Part shown: in pieces, positions 55,186 to 64,000 of the stretch
How positions within the stretch are numbered: position 1 is the stretch's first letter
How the letters are laid out: each line of letters starts with the position of its first letter
Source of the DNA: Latilactobacillus fragifolii
GTDB taxonomy: Bacteria > Bacillota > Bacilli > Lactobacillales > Lactobacillaceae
Length of the DNA stretch: 64,000 bases
Assembly (NCBI RefSeq): GCF_905332535.1
Contig: NZ_CAJOCF010000001.1
Coordinates: 434,001-498,000, forward strand
Direction of reading: 5' to 3'
Program-made: the position numbers and the translations under genes
The notes under the pieces: generated by a model
The model's input: the letters and a program-made list of their open reading frames with translations, nothing else
What the model was told of the DNA's origin: nothing
Database searches by the model: none

Positions 55186-55225
55186 ACGGCGAAACCTGAA
55201 AGAGGTAAACGAATTCACCGTTTTT
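55186..55225 (+). terminator. plus-strand terminator-like hairpin upstream of yjeM
   Basis: ACGGCGAA ... TTCACCGT (one G-U) with an inner ACCT/AGGT stem, followed by TTTTTG on the plus strand. On the minus strand it lacks a U-tract. No plus-strand gene ends here, so its role is unclear. Confidence 0.4.
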
Positions 55226-55274
55226 GTAATTGAATTATCTGTGAATTTTAATTCAAATCTCATTTTCTAGTCAA

Positions 55275-55826
55275 TTACTTATTTTTCACAGCTAGTTTTT
55301 CGTCAACCGCTGATTTTTTTAAAGTAATCCCAATCGCAATCTTATACACCACACTCTGACATGCCATTTTGAGGAGCGTTTGTTGGGTGGCCGTCACCAA
55401 TGTCCCCGCTGGATTTTTTTCTTGCTCATAGGGGCTGTAATCTTCATCTAACTGATGAATTGCTGCTAAAAAGGTTAAGATAAAATAATCATAAAATTGC
55501 TTTTCATTTCGGTGGACCATTTCAACAGTCATCAATTGTTTGATTTCTTCAATCGAAAAACTCGTTTTCAATAAGGCGATCATCAACACTTGAGCAATTT
55601 GCGATTTGGCATACCGTTTTTTAATTGGCGCGGCCACAATTTCTTTTTTGACATAATTATTAATCATCGCGGCGGTGATTTCATCTAAGCTTAATGCGTT
55701 TAAGGATTGATTAATATAACCAACGACTTGATCCATATATAGCGCTAAATCAGGCAAGTCCGTCCAACGTGGTAAGCGTATAATTTGTAAACGATTGAGT
55801 TTTTGGTGTAGGTCTTCATTTTTCAT
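55275..55826 (-). CDS. DUF1836 family putative regulator
   Basis: 183 residues from the ATG at 55826 with AGGA upstream. The core (about 15-110) is the DUF1836 HTH-like domain: LPRWTDLPDLALYMDQVVGYI, ITAAMINNYVKKEIV, KKRYAKSQIAQVLMIALLK and FSIEEIKQLM, similar in layout to MerR-type DNA-binding domains. It has no signal or membrane segment. It lies between yjeM and rpmF and may regulate a neighbour; the target is not known. Confidence 0.82.
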   Translation of the reverse strand: MKNEDLHQKLNRLQIIRLPRWTDLPDLALYMDQVVGYINQSLNALSLDEITAAMINNYVKKEIVAAPIKKRYAKSQIAQVLMIALLKTSFSIEEIKQLMTVEMVHRNEKQFYDYFILTFLAAIHQLDEDYSPYEQEKNPAGTLVTATQQTLLKMACQSVVYKIAIGITLKKSAVDEKLAVKNK

Positions 55827-55893
55827 AATTATCAATATCCTATTATTCAATATTTATTATAGCACTATCTAGTATTCAAAACTAGAAAAGTGT

Positions 55894-55923
55894 ATAAAAA
55901 AAGAGTTTCCGATACAGAAACTC
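55894..55923 (-). terminator. rpmF terminator
   Basis: GAGTTTC-TGTATCG-GAAACTC followed by TTTTTTT on the minus strand, 11 bases beyond the rpmF stop. Confidence 0.92.
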
Positions 55924-55933
55924 TCGCTGACGC

Positions 55934-56116
55934 TTAGTCGTTAGCTTTTGGTGTAACAACTTGTTCGCCTTTGTAGAAACCTTTTGGTGATACACGGTGA
56001 CTTACACGGTATTCGCCATTAGTTGCATCGAATTGAACGTTTGGTGTGTTCAATTTGATATGACCACGACGCATCCGTTTCTTCGTCTTTGATGTTCTTC
56101 TTGCTGGAACTGCCAT
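55934..56116 (-). CDS. rpmF: 50S ribosomal protein L32
   Basis: 60 residues, [22 protein letters not shown] at the start. It has no cysteines, so it is the zinc-independent form. In Bacillus it follows the DUF177 gene ylbN; here it is monocistronic with its own promoters and terminator. AAAGGAGT precedes ATG. Confidence 0.97.
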   Translation of the reverse strand: MAVPARRTSKTKKRMRRGHIKLNTPNVQFDATNGEYRVSHRVSPKGFYKGEQVVTPKAND

Positions 56117-56150
56117 TATTTTCAGACTCCTTTATATCTTAGATTCATTA

Positions 56151-56180
56151 ATGATATACCGAACTCGGGGAATTTGGCAA
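56151..56180 (-). promoter_or_regulatory. proximal rpmF promoter candidate
   Basis: -35 TTGCCA (56175-56180), 18 bases, -10 TATCAT (56151-56156), about 35 bases before the start codon. Confidence 0.55.
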
Positions 56181-56251
56181 GGATTATCTCAATCCCATTC
56201 AAATTGATTTTTTAATCATCACGTGTCCCGCTACTTTTGTCCGCGACTTCT

Positions 56252-56280
56252 ATAATACTATGTTTATCCGCTGAGAGCAA
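56252..56280 (-). promoter_or_regulatory. distal promoter candidate in the rpmF-clpB gap
   Basis: -35 TTGCTC (56275-56280), 17 bases, -10 TATTAT (56252-56257), about 100 bases upstream of the proximal candidate. The 359-base gap (56117-56475) holds no gene I can support: both strands are broken by stops apart from a short plus-strand frame without a ribosome binding site. Confidence 0.45.
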
Positions 56281-56430
56281 GTCAATTCCAGAAAAACAAT
56301 TGATTAACGCTTCGCAATGGCCAACTTCCAAAGTGGCACTAGCCTTAGTCATCATTAACAGTCTGGATTGCGTTTTTAATCAAAGTGCCACCAAGCATTG
56401 CGCTACCAGTAATGCGCCATGCTTAATATC

Positions 56431-56463
56431 AAAAAAAAGCGCCGCAAATCAAATTTGCAGCGC
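56431..56463 (-). terminator. clpB terminator
   Basis: GGCGCTGCAAAT ... ATTTGCGGCGC with one G-U pair, followed by TTTTTTTT on the minus strand, starting about 12 bases beyond the clpB stop. Confidence 0.93.
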
Positions 56464-56475
56464 CTAATTAACTCA

Positions 56476-59061
56476 TTAACGATTTTCAAAAACTAACTGA
56501 TTATCTTTTAAATTAATTTCGACCGTTGTTCCTGGTAACATATGTCCGGCAATAATTTCTTTAGCCAATGGGGTTTCGATATGGTTTGTAATAAAGCGCC
56601 GTAATGGCCGGGCCCCAAACGCAGGATCGTACCCTTCTTCTGCTACCCATTGTTTAGCAGCATCTGAAATCGTCAAGGTCAATTCTTGATCCGATAAACG
56701 TTCTGATAACTCATGAAGCATCTTGACCACAATCGCTTGAATATCATCTAAGTTCAATGGGGTGAACATGATTGTATCGTCAATACGATTCAAGAATTCT
56801 GGCTTGAATTTCGTCTGAATCAAGGCTTGAACACTTTCTTTAGCCGCTTGTGAAACTTGACCGTCGTCATCGACACCATCCAATAAGATTTCAGAGCCTA
56901 AATTAGAGGTCATAATGATAATTGTATTTTTAAAATCAACCGTTCGTCCTTGCGAGTCTGTCAACCGACCATCATCCAACACTTGTAATAAAATGTTAAA
57001 GACATCTGGATGAGCTTTTTCAATTTCATCCAATAACACAATCGTGTAGGGATTACGGCGAACTGCTTCAGTTAATTGGCCACCTTCTTCGTAACCAACG
57101 TAGCCCGGGGCGGCACCGACTAGCCGTGATACGGCATATTTTTCCATGTATTCACTCATATCGATACGGACCATATGCCGTTCCGAATCAAACAAATTCT
57201 CAGCTAACGCTTTTGCTAATTCCGTCTTCCCGACCCCTGTTGGTCCTAAAAAGAGGAATGAGCCCAGTGGCCGATCTGGATTTTGTAAACCAGCTCGTGA
57301 ACGCAATACGGCATCTGTCACAGCATTAACGGCTTGATCTTGACCAATCACCCGTTCATGTAGAACATCCGCAAGGCGAAGCAATTTTTGCCGATCACCG
57401 GCCACTAATTTGGCAACCGGAATACCAGTTTGGGCGCTAACCACTGTTGCAATTTCATTTTCAGTGACAGACTCCTGAACCATCCAGTCCTCTGGCTTTT
57501 CAGCTTTTTCAAGGTTAGCAAGCTCTTCTTCTAACTGTGGAATCGTCCCATGTTGTAACTTAGCAGCAGTCTCTAGATCGTAATTTCCCTGTGCTTCTTC
57601 TAATTGCCGTTTTGCGGCATCAATTTCTGTTTTTTTGTCATTAATACGATTTAAATCTTCTTTTTCAGTTTCCCATCGCATCTTCAAATTGTTCGTTGTT
57701 TCGCGTAAATCAGCTAATTGTTTTTGCGTCTCAGCCAATCGTTTTTGCGAAGCAGCGTCGGTTTCTTTCTTTAAAGCTTCTTCTTCAATTTCAAGTTGCA
57801 TTAATTGCCGCGTTGCTTGGTCTAATTCTGTTGGTTGTGAATTCATTTCAACATTAATATTGGCACTAGCTTCATCCACGAGGTCAATTGCTTTATCTGG
57901 TAGGAATCGATCAGTAATGTAGCGGTTTGACAGCGTTGCAGCTGCGACTAACGCATTATCGTGAATCCGAACACCATGGAAGATTTCAAACCGTTCCTTC
58001 AAACCACGTAAAATACTAATCGTATCTTCAACGGATGGTTCTTGAACAAGTACTTTTTGGAAACGCCGTTCAAGTGCCTTATCTTTTTCAATATTTTGCC
58101 GGTATTCATCTAACGTTGTCGCACCGATCATGTGTAATTCACCACGCGCTAACATTGGTTTCAAGAGGTTGCCAGCATCCATGCTGCCTTCGGTTTTACC
58201 AGCGCCAACGATTGTATGAATTTCGTCGATGAAAACTAGAATCCGTCCTTCACTCTTCTTAACTTCTTGCAACACTGCTTTGAGCCGTTCTTCGAATTCA
58301 CCACGGTATTTGGCCCCGGCAATTAACGTCCCCATATCAAGCGAAATGATCGTCTTATCTTTTAAGTTGTCGGGCACGTCTTTACGAACGATTCTTTGAG
58401 CTAAGCCTTCGACAATCGCCGTTTTCCCAACCCCTGGTTCCCCGATTAATACGGGATTATTCTTTGTTTTCCGCGATAAAATTCGAATAACATCGCGAAT
58501 TTCTTCGTCCCGGCCAATGACCGGATCCACCTTGCCAGAACGAACCGCTTTAATCAAATCCGTCCCATATTTTTCAAGTGCTTGGTAATTATCTTCTTGA
58601 TTCTTAGATGTCACACGTTGTCCCCCTCGTAAGTCAGTAATGACTTTCTTTAATTTTTGTTCAGTAACATTTTGTTTCTGTAAATATTGGACCAAGGCTT
58701 GGTATTTCAAGCCCATTAAGCCCAAGATAACCGTTTCAGTTGATAAAAATTCATCTTGGAATTCTGTTTTGTATTTTTCAGCGGCGGTCAACACCTGGTA
58801 CAAATTTTGTGAGATGTTTTGTCCATAATTTGTTTGACCTTCAACCGTTGGAATTGCATCAATTTCACGATCAATCTCTGCCTCAAGGGCATCGATATCT
58901 GCCCCGGCTTCTTGGTAAATTTGACGGCCTAATTGTTGTGGTTGGACTAAATATTTAAAGAGGTGGGGAATATCAATTTCAGTTTGATGACGCGTCATCG
59001 CGATTTTCTGCGCTTGTGCAAGTGCATCCTGGACAGCTTGTGTCATTTGTTCTGGATTCAT
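56476..59061 (-). CDS. clpB: ATP-dependent chaperone ClpB
   Basis: Hexameric disaggregase that works with DnaK to rescue aggregated proteins. It has 861 residues from the ATG at 59061, chosen because AAGGA directly abuts the upstream ATG. N-terminal Clp domain (1-150), NBD1 with [10 protein letters not shown] (near 205), coiled-coil M-domain (about 405-530, present, so ClpB and not ClpC), NBD2 with [10 protein letters not shown] (near 605), and the C-terminal domain. A CtsR box lies in its promoter. Confidence 0.97.
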   Translation of the reverse strand: MNPEQMTQAVQDALAQAQKIAMTRHQTEIDIPHLFKYLVQPQQLGRQIYQEAGADIDALEAEIDREIDAIPTVEGQTNYGQNISQNLYQVLTAAEKYKTEFQDEFLSTETVILGLMGLKYQALVQYLQKQNVTEQKLKKVITDLRGGQRVTSKNQEDNYQALEKYGTDLIKAVRSGKVDPVIGRDEEIRDVIRILSRKTKNNPVLIGEPGVGKTAIVEGLAQRIVRKDVPDNLKDKTIISLDMGTLIAGAKYRGEFEERLKAVLQEVKKSEGRILVFIDEIHTIVGAGKTEGSMDAGNLLKPMLARGELHMIGATTLDEYRQNIEKDKALERRFQKVLVQEPSVEDTISILRGLKERFEIFHGVRIHDNALVAAATLSNRYITDRFLPDKAIDLVDEASANINVEMNSQPTELDQATRQLMQLEIEEEALKKETDAASQKRLAETQKQLADLRETTNNLKMRWETEKEDLNRINDKKTEIDAAKRQLEEAQGNYDLETAAKLQHGTIPQLEEELANLEKAEKPEDWMVQESVTENEIATVVSAQTGIPVAKLVAGDRQKLLRLADVLHERVIGQDQAVNAVTDAVLRSRAGLQNPDRPLGSFLFLGPTGVGKTELAKALAENLFDSERHMVRIDMSEYMEKYAVSRLVGAAPGYVGYEEGGQLTEAVRRNPYTIVLLDEIEKAHPDVFNILLQVLDDGRLTDSQGRTVDFKNTIIIMTSNLGSEILLDGVDDDGQVSQAAKESVQALIQTKFKPEFLNRIDDTIMFTPLNLDDIQAIVVKMLHELSERLSDQELTLTISDAAKQWVAEEGYDPAFGARPLRRFITNHIETPLAKEIIAGHMLPGTTVEINLKDNQLVFENR

Positions 59062-59122
59062 AGACGTCATTCCTTTTTCAGTTATTTTGTAAGTTAGAAG
59101 TCAGATTATTCTGACTAATTCT

Positions 59123-59151
59123 ATAATAGTCAAAATAGGTCAAACTTTCAA
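59123..59151 (-). promoter_or_regulatory. clpB promoter with CtsR operator
   Basis: -35 TTGAAA (59146-59151), 17 bases, -10 TATTAT (59123-59128) on the minus strand. The spacer carries AGTCAAA-ATA-GGTCAAA (59128-59144, plus strand), an exact match to the CtsR heptad repeat (A/GGTCAAA-NAN-A/GGTCAAA). Repression by CtsR and release on heat shock is the expected control. The ctsR gene is not in this window. Confidence 0.9.
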
Positions 59152-59223
59152 GTGATTCGCCTATAAATCAGACTTAAGGCGGAGAGTTCGTGCTGGCAAC
59201 CGGAGACTTGTTGCAAATTAGCC

Positions 59224-59258
59224 AAAAAAAGAGACTAAGACAACGTCTGTCTTAGCCC
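59224..59258 (-). terminator. terminator of the lapA-like gene
   Basis: CTAAGACA-GACGT-TGTCTTAG followed by TCTCTTTTTTT on the minus strand, a few bases beyond the stop codon. Confidence 0.9.
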
Positions 59259-59263
59259 CATTC

Positions 59264-59668
59264 TTAGGCATTATGGTGATCACTTGTTTGTGTGATTTGA
59301 TTAATTTTAGCGTGTAATTCATGAACTTCAGCTTCCTTGTCCGCTAACGCCTTATCAAATGCTTTTTGCTGCTTCAATTTTTCCGCTTCAACTGCTGCTT
59401 TAATTTGAGCAGCTTGGTTATCGCGTAATTCGGTAATTTCTTTTGTCATTTCCTTTTGCGTTTTCCGTTGACTCAACGTGCTGCCAGTTGCTGCCAAAAA
59501 GGTAATGATGGCGCCAATCAATAATGATACCAAAATTACGATAATCAATGGCCACTTAACATGCGTAAACCCAAAGTTAATGGCCACTGGTTCAACATTT
59601 AATACGGCAAAAATCACGACAATTAATGCTAACACCAATACTGTGATTAATCGACCTTGTTTTTTCAT
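59264..59668 (-). CDS. LapA-domain membrane protein (YrvD-like)
   Basis: 134 residues: two transmembrane helices (about 7-25 and 39-61) of the LapA/DUF1049 type with the motif LNVEPVAINFGFTHVKWPL between them, then a cytosolic coiled coil of Lys/Glu/Ala (about 66-125) and a His-rich end. Gram-positive members are of unknown function, despite the lipopolysaccharide name. It starts 11 bases after the SDR gene stops and is in the same operon. Confidence 0.84.
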   Translation of the reverse strand: MKKQGRLITVLVLALIVVIFAVLNVEPVAINFGFTHVKWPLIIVILVSLLIGAIITFLAATGSTLSQRKTQKEMTKEITELRDNQAAQIKAAVEAEKLKQQKAFDKALADKEAEVHELHAKINQITQTSDHHNA

Positions 59669-59679
59669 AAAACTGCCCC

Positions 59680-60489
59680 CTACTTCTTATTCAATAAGTT
59701 ACCAGCAACATAGTCCCCAATGTGTGGTGCCAGTTGATAAAACTGAGCACCAATTGCCATCAACCATGGTGCGTTAATTTCACGTTTTGCATGGCCAATC
59801 GCTTTCACAATCCGGTAAGCGAGTTGATCAGGATCCAAAACAACCCAATCAACCGATTTCAAATAATTACCAGTCTTATCCGCGATATCAAAGAAAGCTG
59901 TATCAATCGGCCCCGGATTAACGGTGGTTACTTGAACACCAAATGGTTTCAATTCTAAGCGTAAGCCATTCGAATAGCCAACTACCGCGAACTTAGTTGC
60001 CGAGTAGATGGCCGACTTAGGTGTCGCCATCTTGCCGGCCATGGAGGCAATGTTAATGATGTGCCCGCCGCCTTGTTCAATCATCATCCGGCCAAAAGCA
60101 CGCGTCATGTACATCAAGCCTAGTACATTGACCCGAAACATTTGCTCAACAACTGTCATCGCTGTATCAAATGCATTTTCAAAGCGCCCAAAACCAGCAG
60201 CATTAACTAACACATCAGGAATTCCGACTTCATTTTGGACCTTAGCCACAACCGTTTCAATTGCTGTTGGATCACTCACGTCAAGGACATAGGCATAAGC
60301 AGGCTGCCCTGAAAGGCGGTGTGCTTCTTCACGGACCGCTGCTAATTCAGCTTCACGACGGGCTAAAACAACAATAATCGCCCCTTTGCTAGCGGCTTCA
60401 TAGGCAATTGCTCGGCCTAAGCCAGACGAGCCCCCAGTAATCACCACAATTTTACGGTTTAAATCGCGCAATGCTGCTAATTTAGTCAT
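59680..60489 (-). CDS. short-chain dehydrogenase/reductase, YqjQ-like
   Basis: 269 residues from the ATG at 60489 (AAAGGAG upstream). Classical SDR: cofactor motif TGGSSGLGRA (GxxxGxG form, about 18-27), NAAGFG, catalytic Ser with YSATKFAVVGYSNGLRLEL (Tyr-x-x-x-Lys) and NPGPIDT. The substrate is unknown. It lies four bases after the rnz stop; pairing with RNase Z is conserved (Bacillus yqjQ-rnz neighbourhood). Confidence 0.86.
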   Translation of the reverse strand: MTKLAALRDLNRKIVVITGGSSGLGRAIAYEAASKGAIIVVLARREAELAAVREEAHRLSGQPAYAYVLDVSDPTAIETVVAKVQNEVGIPDVLVNAAGFGRFENAFDTAMTVVEQMFRVNVLGLMYMTRAFGRMMIEQGGGHIINIASMAGKMATPKSAIYSATKFAVVGYSNGLRLELKPFGVQVTTVNPGPIDTAFFDIADKTGNYLKSVDWVVLDPDQLAYRIVKAIGHAKREINAPWLMAIGAQFYQLAPHIGDYVAGNLLNKK

Positions 60490-60493
60490 TTGT

Positions 60494-61432
60494 TTACTCC
60501 TTTCGACCATGGAATGGAATGTCATAGGTATCTAAATCACTAACCACTTTTGTATTTTTAAAAATAGTACGGGCATCATTTTGTAAATCTCGTACCGCTT
60601 GTCCAAGATACCGAGCAGAAATATGTGTCAATAACAACCGCTTCACATGCGCAGCTTTTGCGACTTTCGCTGCATTAATATTGGTTGAATGGAAGTACTG
60701 CCGGGCAATCTTTTGTTCTTGTTTACCAAAGGTTCCTTCATGCACTAAGACATCTGCATTGGCGGCCAACCGGGCAATTGGTGGACATTGCCGGGTATCC
60801 CCAATAATGGTAACAATCCGGCCTTTTTGAGCATGTCCAATGTAATCTTTGCCATCAATTTGACGGCCATCCGCCAGTGTGACCACTTCGCCTTTTTTAA
60901 TCTTGGCATATATTGGGCCTGCAGGAACACCATCTGCCTGCAATTTCTCAACTTGCAGTTCACCCGGATGATCCTTTTCAACAATCCGGAAACCATAACT
61001 GGCAATCCGGTGATCCAATTTGGCACATTCAACTCGGAAAGTCGCGTCATCAACCAAAACACCTTCTTCAGGTAGCACCACAAAATTTAACGGATACGTT
61101 AAATGACTCTCTGAGATTTTCAAGCTTGTCCGCACGTATTCTTCAGTCCCCTTAGGACCGTAAATCGTAAGTGGTTCATCACCACCTTGGAAAGAGCGAC
61201 TTGATAAAAAACCTGGTAGGCCAAATAAATGGTCGCCATGTAAGTGGGTCAGGAAGATTTTTTTAACTTTGCGCGGTTTTAATGTCGTTTTTAAAATTTG
61301 ATGTTGGGTTGCTTCACCAACGTCAAACAGCCACACTTCATTTCTTTCATCCAATAATTTCAACGCGACACTCGTCACGTTACGTTGTCGTGCTGGGACG
61401 CCAGCACCTGTTCCTAAAAATTCTAATTCCAT
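60494..61432 (-). CDS. rnz: ribonuclease Z
   Basis: Cuts the 3' trailer from tRNA precursors that lack an encoded CCA. It has 312 residues with the metallo-beta-lactamase fold: [14 protein letters not shown] (the HxHxDH zinc motif), [17 protein letters not shown] and the C-terminal HTSARYL-type motif [11 protein letters not shown]. Together with cca in this window it covers tRNA 3'-end formation. GGAAGAG precedes ATG. Confidence 0.96.
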   Translation of the reverse strand: MELEFLGTGAGVPARQRNVTSVALKLLDERNEVWLFDVGEATQHQILKTTLKPRKVKKIFLTHLHGDHLFGLPGFLSSRSFQGGDEPLTIYGPKGTEEYVRTSLKISESHLTYPLNFVVLPEEGVLVDDATFRVECAKLDHRIASYGFRIVEKDHPGELQVEKLQADGVPAGPIYAKIKKGEVVTLADGRQIDGKDYIGHAQKGRIVTIIGDTRQCPPIARLAANADVLVHEGTFGKQEQKIARQYFHSTNINAAKVAKAAHVKRLLLTHISARYLGQAVRDLQNDARTIFKNTKVVSDLDTYDIPFHGRKE

Positions 61433-61465
61433 TTAGCTCTTCCAATCTGTCTTTAATTCAACGCT

Positions 61466-63394
61466 TTATTTTGCCGCGAGGGCTTTGGTGACAATGGCGG
61501 CATATTCGTTTACCCCAGTTGGGTTCGGATGCACCTTATCTTGGTAGAACCAGTCGCCATGTTTGGCCGCTTGTGAATACCAATCAATCACCGTTAAGTT
61601 TGGATACTGTTTAGTTGCATTATTAAGCGTCTGATTAACATCATTTTGCCAAGGTCGCGTTGGGACAAATGCGTTGAGCCAGTAGACTTTCCGCTTTGGC
61701 CCAATGGCTGCCATAAATTGCGCCATTTGCTCTTGCGTAAAGGCCCCGTTTGTTCCTAAGCTAACCAACACCGTATCGCTAAGGGCTTGTTTTTGATCAT
61801 AATCTTTGACAATTTGAATACTTTGATAAAGTTGGCGCCCAACAGCCGCGTCAACTAGCATATTAGGGAACAATTTCTGTAAAGCTTGACTCCCATCGAG
61901 TAAAACCGAATCACCAATCGCAGTCACCGAGATATTCTGGGCCCGTTGAATCGTGACTTGACTCAAGCCGTATTTTTCAAACTCTTGGTTGATTGGATGC
62001 TTTTGGGCAGCCGCCTCGGCCGCTTCTTCAGCTTTTGAAGATGATACGTTTGTTTGTCTAGCCTTATTTTTGGCTTTTGCTTTTTTAAGCAATGCATCCT
62101 TGCGCTTTTGATTCGCTTTTTGATTCTGCTTAATATTGACCGCCAATGCCGACTTATGCGTGTCTGGAGCCGGTTGGAAGGGGGCTTGAAATACGCCGAC
62201 TAATCCAATTAAAAAGACAATTGCTAGTCCGCTCATTCGCGCGACTACTCGGTTCCAATGCGGATGTTGCGTAAATTGTTTCAACTGGTGCCATAGCTGG
62301 TTGTAGTGATACTGTGCCAGCGGCTGTTCAATAAAGCGGTAAGATAACTCGGTTAATCCAAAGATAATCACCACTTCAATGACTGGATACAATACCGGAT
62401 GATCCGCCACATTCTTGAAGAGTCCTTCAAAAAAAATCATAACTGGAAATTGGTATAAATAAATGCCATAACTCCGTTTACCTAACCAGTTAAAGACTGG
62501 ATTGGTCAATAGTCGATTCCAATCAGCACCTGGATGGGCGACAACTGCGACTAAAACACAGACTAAGGCACTAAACAGAAAGAGGCCACCACGGTATACA
62601 AGACCACTTTCGGCGTTCAATTTAACCATTAACCAAATTAAACTAAGTACGCTCACTAACCCCATCCCATCGAGGACGAGGCGCTGTTTAAGCACAATCT
62701 TTTGCTTAAGCGCTGTTGATGGCCAGACAAACGCCATCGCTGCGCCTAGTAAAATTGAAAAGACTCGTGTATCAGTACCATAATACAAACGACTAGGATC
62801 CGCATTGGGCTGATACAATATTGCCATCCAAATTGCTGAAATAATGCTGACTGCTAATAATATCTGGGCAATGCGATTTTTATTCTTAACACCAATAATC
62901 AAGGCCACAACAATAAAGGGCCAAATTAGATAGAACTGACCTTCAATCGATAGCGTCCACAAATGGGTGAACGGTGATTCATTGTTGGCAAAACGGTCAA
63001 AATATGACTGTCCATGTCCAATTTGCCACCAGTTATAAACGTATAAAATGTTCGTGATGATGATCTGATTGAGTTGGTGCAACATTTCTCGCTGAAACAG
63101 CGTAATATACGCTCCCGTTGCAAACAGCATCGTTATCAGGCCTGGGTACAATCGTTTCACCCGACGTAAGTAGAAACTTTTTAAATTAATCCATTGATTT
63201 TGTTCCCACTCTTGAACCAATAAATCGGTGATCAGATATCCCGAAACCACCATGAAAATCGGCACTCCTAAATAACCACCAGTAAAAGTATATGGCATTA
63301 GATGGTATAAAATAACCCCGATTACGCCGATTGCGCGTAAACCATCAAAACCAGTGATGTATCGACTATTCTTTAAACGCTTCTTACCCGCCAT
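61466..63394 (-). CDS. oatA: OatA-like O-acetyltransferase (acyltransferase 3 plus SGNH domain)
   Basis: 642 residues. The membrane acyltransferase-3 domain (about 10-370) starts with YITGFDGLRAIGVIGVILYHL and has about ten hydrophobic segments. A Lys/Ala/Glu-rich linker (about 425-465) leads to an extracellular SGNH esterase-like domain with AIGDSVLLDG, LVSLGTNGAF and DKVHPNPTGVNEY (Asp-x-x-His). This architecture O-acetylates peptidoglycan and gives lysozyme resistance in OatA; LTA- or capsule-modifying paralogues cannot be excluded. It is monocistronic; 63395-63536 holds only its promoter area (TATAAT near 63430). Confidence 0.85.
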   Translation of the reverse strand: MAGKKRLKNSRYITGFDGLRAIGVIGVILYHLMPYTFTGGYLGVPIFMVVSGYLITDLLVQEWEQNQWINLKSFYLRRVKRLYPGLITMLFATGAYITLFQREMLHQLNQIIITNILYVYNWWQIGHGQSYFDRFANNESPFTHLWTLSIEGQFYLIWPFIVVALIIGVKNKNRIAQILLAVSIISAIWMAILYQPNADPSRLYYGTDTRVFSILLGAAMAFVWPSTALKQKIVLKQRLVLDGMGLVSVLSLIWLMVKLNAESGLVYRGGLFLFSALVCVLVAVVAHPGADWNRLLTNPVFNWLGKRSYGIYLYQFPVMIFFEGLFKNVADHPVLYPVIEVVIIFGLTELSYRFIEQPLAQYHYNQLWHQLKQFTQHPHWNRVVARMSGLAIVFLIGLVGVFQAPFQPAPDTHKSALAVNIKQNQKANQKRKDALLKKAKAKNKARQTNVSSSKAEEAAEAAAQKHPINQEFEKYGLSQVTIQRAQNISVTAIGDSVLLDGSQALQKLFPNMLVDAAVGRQLYQSIQIVKDYDQKQALSDTVLVSLGTNGAFTQEQMAQFMAAIGPKRKVYWLNAFVPTRPWQNDVNQTLNNATKQYPNLTVIDWYSQAAKHGDWFYQDKVHPNPTGVNEYAAIVTKALAAK

Positions 63395-63487
63395 TTTTTC
63401 AACCTACTCTACATTCTAATAATTGCTATTATAACAATATTTTAGTGATGTGCCTACATTAAGCCCCGTTATTTTATGCATTCCATA

Positions 63488-63525
63488 GAAAAAGGAAGCA
63501 TCCAAAAATGAATGTCTTCCTTTCT
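63488..63525 (-). terminator. obg terminator
   Basis: GGAAGACAT ... ATGCTTCC, about eight pairs with one mismatch, followed by TTTTTC on the minus strand, shortly beyond the obg stop. Confidence 0.8.
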
Positions 63526-63536
63526 TGACGTGCTTA

Positions 63537-64000
63537 TTATTCAACAAATTCAAACGTAAAGTTATCAATTGCCACTAAATCGCCATCATGGGCGCCACTT
63601 TCACGTAGGGCGTCGTCAATCCCCATTGAACGTAATTGCCGCGCAAAACGCATAACACCATCTTGATGATCCAAATTACTCATCTTGAAGAGTTTTTCAA
63701 CCTTGTCACCAGACACAATAAACGTGCCGTATTCATCTTGTTCAATATTGAAAGCAGGTGCTTCTGGTTGATATTGATAAAGTTTTTGTGTTTGAACTTC
63801 TTCGACGTCGCCCATTGGGAATTCGGTCGTTTCAGCTAATAAGTCAGCTGTCTTATTCATCAATGGTTGAACCCCTTGATGCGTAATACTTGAAATTTCG
63901 AAAATCTCATGTGAATCGCCGGCAGCTGCTAATTTTTGTTTAAACTCGGCTAATAATTCAGCAGAACCCGGTAAATCCATCTTAGTTGCCACGATGACTT
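63537..64000 (-). CDS. obg: GTPase Obg, C-terminal part (5' end beyond the window)
   Basis: The last 154 codons of a ribosome-associated GTPase. The visible part starts just before the G4 motif (ATKMDLPG, with Thr in the position that is more often Asn), continues with the end of the G domain ([16 protein letters not shown]), and ends with the Obg C-terminal OCT domain (about the last 75 residues: [30 protein letters not shown]). The rest of the gene lies beyond base 64000. Confidence 0.94.
   Translation of the reverse strand, partial: VIVATKMDLPGSAELLAEFKQKLAAAGDSHEIFEISSITHQGVQPLMNKTADLLAETTEFPMGDVEEVQTQKLYQYQPEAPAFNIEQDEYGTFIVSGDKVEKLFKMSNLDHQDGVMRFARQLRSMGIDDALRESGAHDGDLVAIDNFTFEFVE

Noticed and set aside
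56237-56467. Plus-strand frame of 76 codons between rpmF and clpB
   Set aside because: No ribosome binding site, runs into the clpB terminator, and the translation looks random (Cys/Ser rich).

Overview
The window reads as chromosomal DNA of a low-GC Firmicute of the family Lactobacillaceae. The gene order thyA-folA-degV-ypmR-ypmS-yozE-lepB-rbgA-rnhB-dprA-topA-trmFO-xerC-hslV-hslU, der-rpsA-cmk, recQ-ypbB next to a ferredoxin, rluB-scpB-scpA-ribT-xerD and pyk-pfkA-dnaE is typical of lactobacilli. Shine-Dalgarno sites are strong (AGGAGG type), TTG and GTG starts are common, and base composition is moderate. I think a Latilactobacillus of the sakei/curvatus type is most likely, but this is an inference from order and style, not a database match. 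Almost everything lies on the minus strand. I see no rRNA, tRNA, insertion sequence, prophage or CRISPR array.

Layout. 1-2315: acetolactate decarboxylase (cut by the window edge) and acetolactate synthase, the two steps from pyruvate to acetoin. 2485-9978: a LacX-type epimerase, then hslU, hslV, xerC, trmFO and topA. 10237-11567: a two-gene redox unit (NmrA-family oxidoreductase plus Rrf2 regulator) sitting between topA and dprA, with its own strong promoter and a palindromic operator candidate. 11663-17532: dprA, rnhB, rbgA, lepB, yozE, ypmS, ypmR, degV. 17747-24822: a complete biotin-independent malonate decarboxylase cluster (mdcH-A-C-DE-G-B) with a divergent LysR gene. It interrupts the usual folA-degV neighbourhood and has no transporter beside it. 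24876-32152: folA, thyA, an ABC-F ATPase, an unknown protein, cca, a TPR protein and HU. 32359-39356: der, rpsA, cmk, a LysM protein, recQ, ypbB and a ferredoxin. 39417-48706: ribU under an FMN riboswitch, rluB, scpB, scpA, ribT, xerD, fur, cvfB, a DUF441 protein, pyk and pfkA. 48835-64000: dnaE, yjzD, a lipoprotein, a YjeM-like amino-acid transporter, a DUF1836 regulator, rpmF, clpB, a LapA-like protein, an SDR, rnz, an OatA-like acyltransferase and the 3' part of obg.

How it works together. Most of the window is housekeeping: chromosome segregation and recombination (ScpAB, XerC, XerD, TopA, RecQ, DnaE), RNA and ribosome maturation (TrmFO, Cca, RNase Z, RluB, RbgA, Der, Obg), protein quality control (ClpB under CtsR, HslUV) and lower glycolysis (PfkA, Pyk) feeding pyruvate to AlsS/AlsD. 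The accessory parts are the malonate cluster and the NmrA/Rrf2 pair.

The observations I would check first are: a structured 5' leader with two competing helices, and a palindrome inside the promoter, upstream of hslVU; a terminator hairpin between rnhB and dprA whose 3' arm contains the dprA ribosome binding site; the transporter-less malonate island with overlapping divergent promoters; and an unlisted small membrane peptide between cca and the TPR gene.
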